Below are positions 4,755-5,487 of a DNA stretch of 5,487 nucleotides, one piece after another; position 1 is the first letter of the stretch, and the number at the start of each line of letters is the position of its first letter. Below the pieces are notes generated by a model. It was not told where the DNA came from, made no database searches, and saw only the letters and a list, made by a program, of their open reading frames with translations. The position numbers and the translations under genes are program-made. The DNA is from Mycoplasmatota bacterium (GTDB lineage Bacteria > Bacillota_I > Bacilli_A > Izemoplasmatales > Izemoplasmataceae), in contig DAOVWR010000082.1 of assembly GCA_030636545.1 (NCBI GenBank), positions 1-5,487 of the forward strand, read 5' to 3'.

Positions 4755-5487
4755 ATGGAATTTATAACTAAGAAACCGCCTATCGTTAGGAATTCACAAA
4801 GAACTTATAAAAGATCGATGAACTTGCATTTCGCTTTAATTATTATTGCGATTGCCGCAGTAGTTTTAAAAGCATTTACATCTGTCCCAGAATTTTTAGC
4901 TGGTGAAGCAACATACACAGCATTAGATCAATCATTTAAAGTTTTCTTAATGCTAGCAGTAGGTGCATTTACATCAGTTGTAATTGAATTATTTTATTCA
5001 TTAAGTGAAGGTAGTACAAAGAAATTCGATTCATATAAAGGCTTTGTAGATCCTATAAATACCGGACTTATTATTGCTTTATTATTACCAACTGTTACAC
5101 CTATTTATGTTTTAGTATTAGCTGTTGTTGTTGGTGTATATGCAGGTAAATTAGTCTTTGGTGGATATGGATACTATATCTTTAACCCTGCACTTATCGG
5201 AGTATTGTTTGCGAATATTTCGTTCTCCGCTCAACTTGGTGTTGGAGATACACCATTAAAACTCTTAAAGAGAGCATTAAATGGTGAAACATTTAATATT
5301 ACTAATATGACTGAACTATTTATTGGTAACTATGATGCTTTAGCTATTGGGACAACATCAGTTATTTTATTGGCAATTATCTTTGTCTATTTATTAGTGA
5401 CAAGAGTAATTGATATTAGAATATCAGGAACATTCTTACTAACTGTTTTAATCATGTCATTTGGAATAGGATTTATTAATTTCTATA
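4755..5487 (+). CDS. rnfD: RnfD, membrane subunit of the Rnf complex (3' end outside window)
   Basis: The reading frame is open from ATG 4755 to the right edge: 244 codons plus one base. SD GGGGTGA (4743-4749), overlapping the end of rnfC, precedes it. The protein is an integral membrane homologue of RnfD/NqrB. A cytoplasmic, basic N-terminus is followed by hydrophobic segments at about 22-41, 62-82, 103-113, 116-134, 143-157, 197-216 and from about 224 onward. Family signatures are DPINTGLIIALLLP (99-112) and AGKLVFGGYGYYIFNPALIG (130-149). RnfD normally carries FMN bound covalently to Thr in a D-x-x-S-G-A-T-P-L-like motif, made by ApbE. The matching site here is QLGVGDTPLKLLK (160-172). Thr166 and the PL are kept, but the Asp, Ser and Ala positions are Gln160, Val163 and Asp165. 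The canonical operon order rnfCDGEAB predicts rnfG, rnfE, rnfA and rnfB just beyond the window. Confidence 0.93.
   Translation, partial: MEFITKKPPIVRNSQRTYKRSMNLHFALIIIAIAAVVLKAFTSVPEFLAGEATYTALDQSFKVFLMLAVGAFTSVVIELFYSLSEGSTKKFDSYKGFVDPINTGLIIALLLPTVTPIYVLVLAVVVGVYAGKLVFGGYGYYIFNPALIGVLFANISFSAQLGVGDTPLKLLKRALNGETFNITNMTELFIGNYDALAIGTTSVILLAIIFVYLLVTRVIDIRISGTFLLTVLIMSFGIGFINFY

Noticed and set aside
1320..5487. Mycoplasma-type code with TGA as Trp
   Set aside because: Every Trp codon in the recognised proteins is TGG and all family-length frames are complete without reading through TGA.
1..5487. CRISPR array, tRNA, rRNA or insertion sequence
   Set aside because: No spaced direct repeats, tRNA-like cloverleaf, rRNA segment, transposase or terminal inverted repeats were seen on either strand.

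Overview
The window is AT-rich low-GC DNA. Its Gram-positive-style expression signals are strong Shine-Dalgarno (SD) sequences of the AAGGAGG type and extended -10 promoters, and the lipoprotein has a short lipobox. All Trp codons in the recognised genes are TGG and the long reading frames are free of in-frame TGA, so the standard bacterial code fits. Together with the gene content (FeFe-hydrogenase plus Rnf), this suggests an anaerobic fermenter of the Firmicutes or of the free-living Tenericutes type (Acholeplasma/Haloplasma/Izemoplasma-like). The assignment is inferred from composition and gene type, not shown by a marker gene.

Layout. Minus strand, left edge (1-264): the 5' end of a DnaQ-like 3'-5' exonuclease gene. 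It has an in-frame stop and lacks the first catalytic motif, so it is probably a pseudogene; the rest runs off the left edge. Minus strand, 327-1148: a predicted lipoprotein with a rhodanese-like domain and an unrecognised C-terminal domain. Positions 1149-1319: a 171-base, very AT-rich divergent intergenic region. It carries promoters for both directions and a perfect 16-bp palindrome, resembling a Rex operator, lying exactly over the extended -10 of the rightward operon. Plus strand, 1320 to the right edge: a tightly packed operon. It encodes a stand-alone 4Fe-4S domain equal to the C-terminal end of NuoF/HydB, a complete multi-cluster [FeFe] hydrogenase, an RnfC homologue, and the first 244 codons of RnfD. 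Gaps between genes are 10-12 bases and each gene has its own ribosome binding site.

How the genes may work together. In a normal Rnf complex, RnfC carries FMN and the NAD(H) site and is the soluble end of a membrane ion pump driven by ferredoxin. Here RnfC keeps its N-terminal domain, its SLBB-like region and both 4Fe-4S clusters. It has lost the glycine-rich GGAGFPT-type motif, the NGAECEP motif and the YPxGxE-type motif expected for FMN/NAD(H) binding. The two genes immediately upstream supply an [FeFe] hydrogenase and only the Fe-S domain of a NuoF-type subunit, without its NADH/FMN part. The simplest reading is an Rnf variant whose NAD(H) module has been replaced by a hydrogenase, giving an ion-translocating ferredoxin:proton (H2) oxidoreductase. 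This is a hypothesis from gene order and missing motifs. It is the most interesting content of the window.
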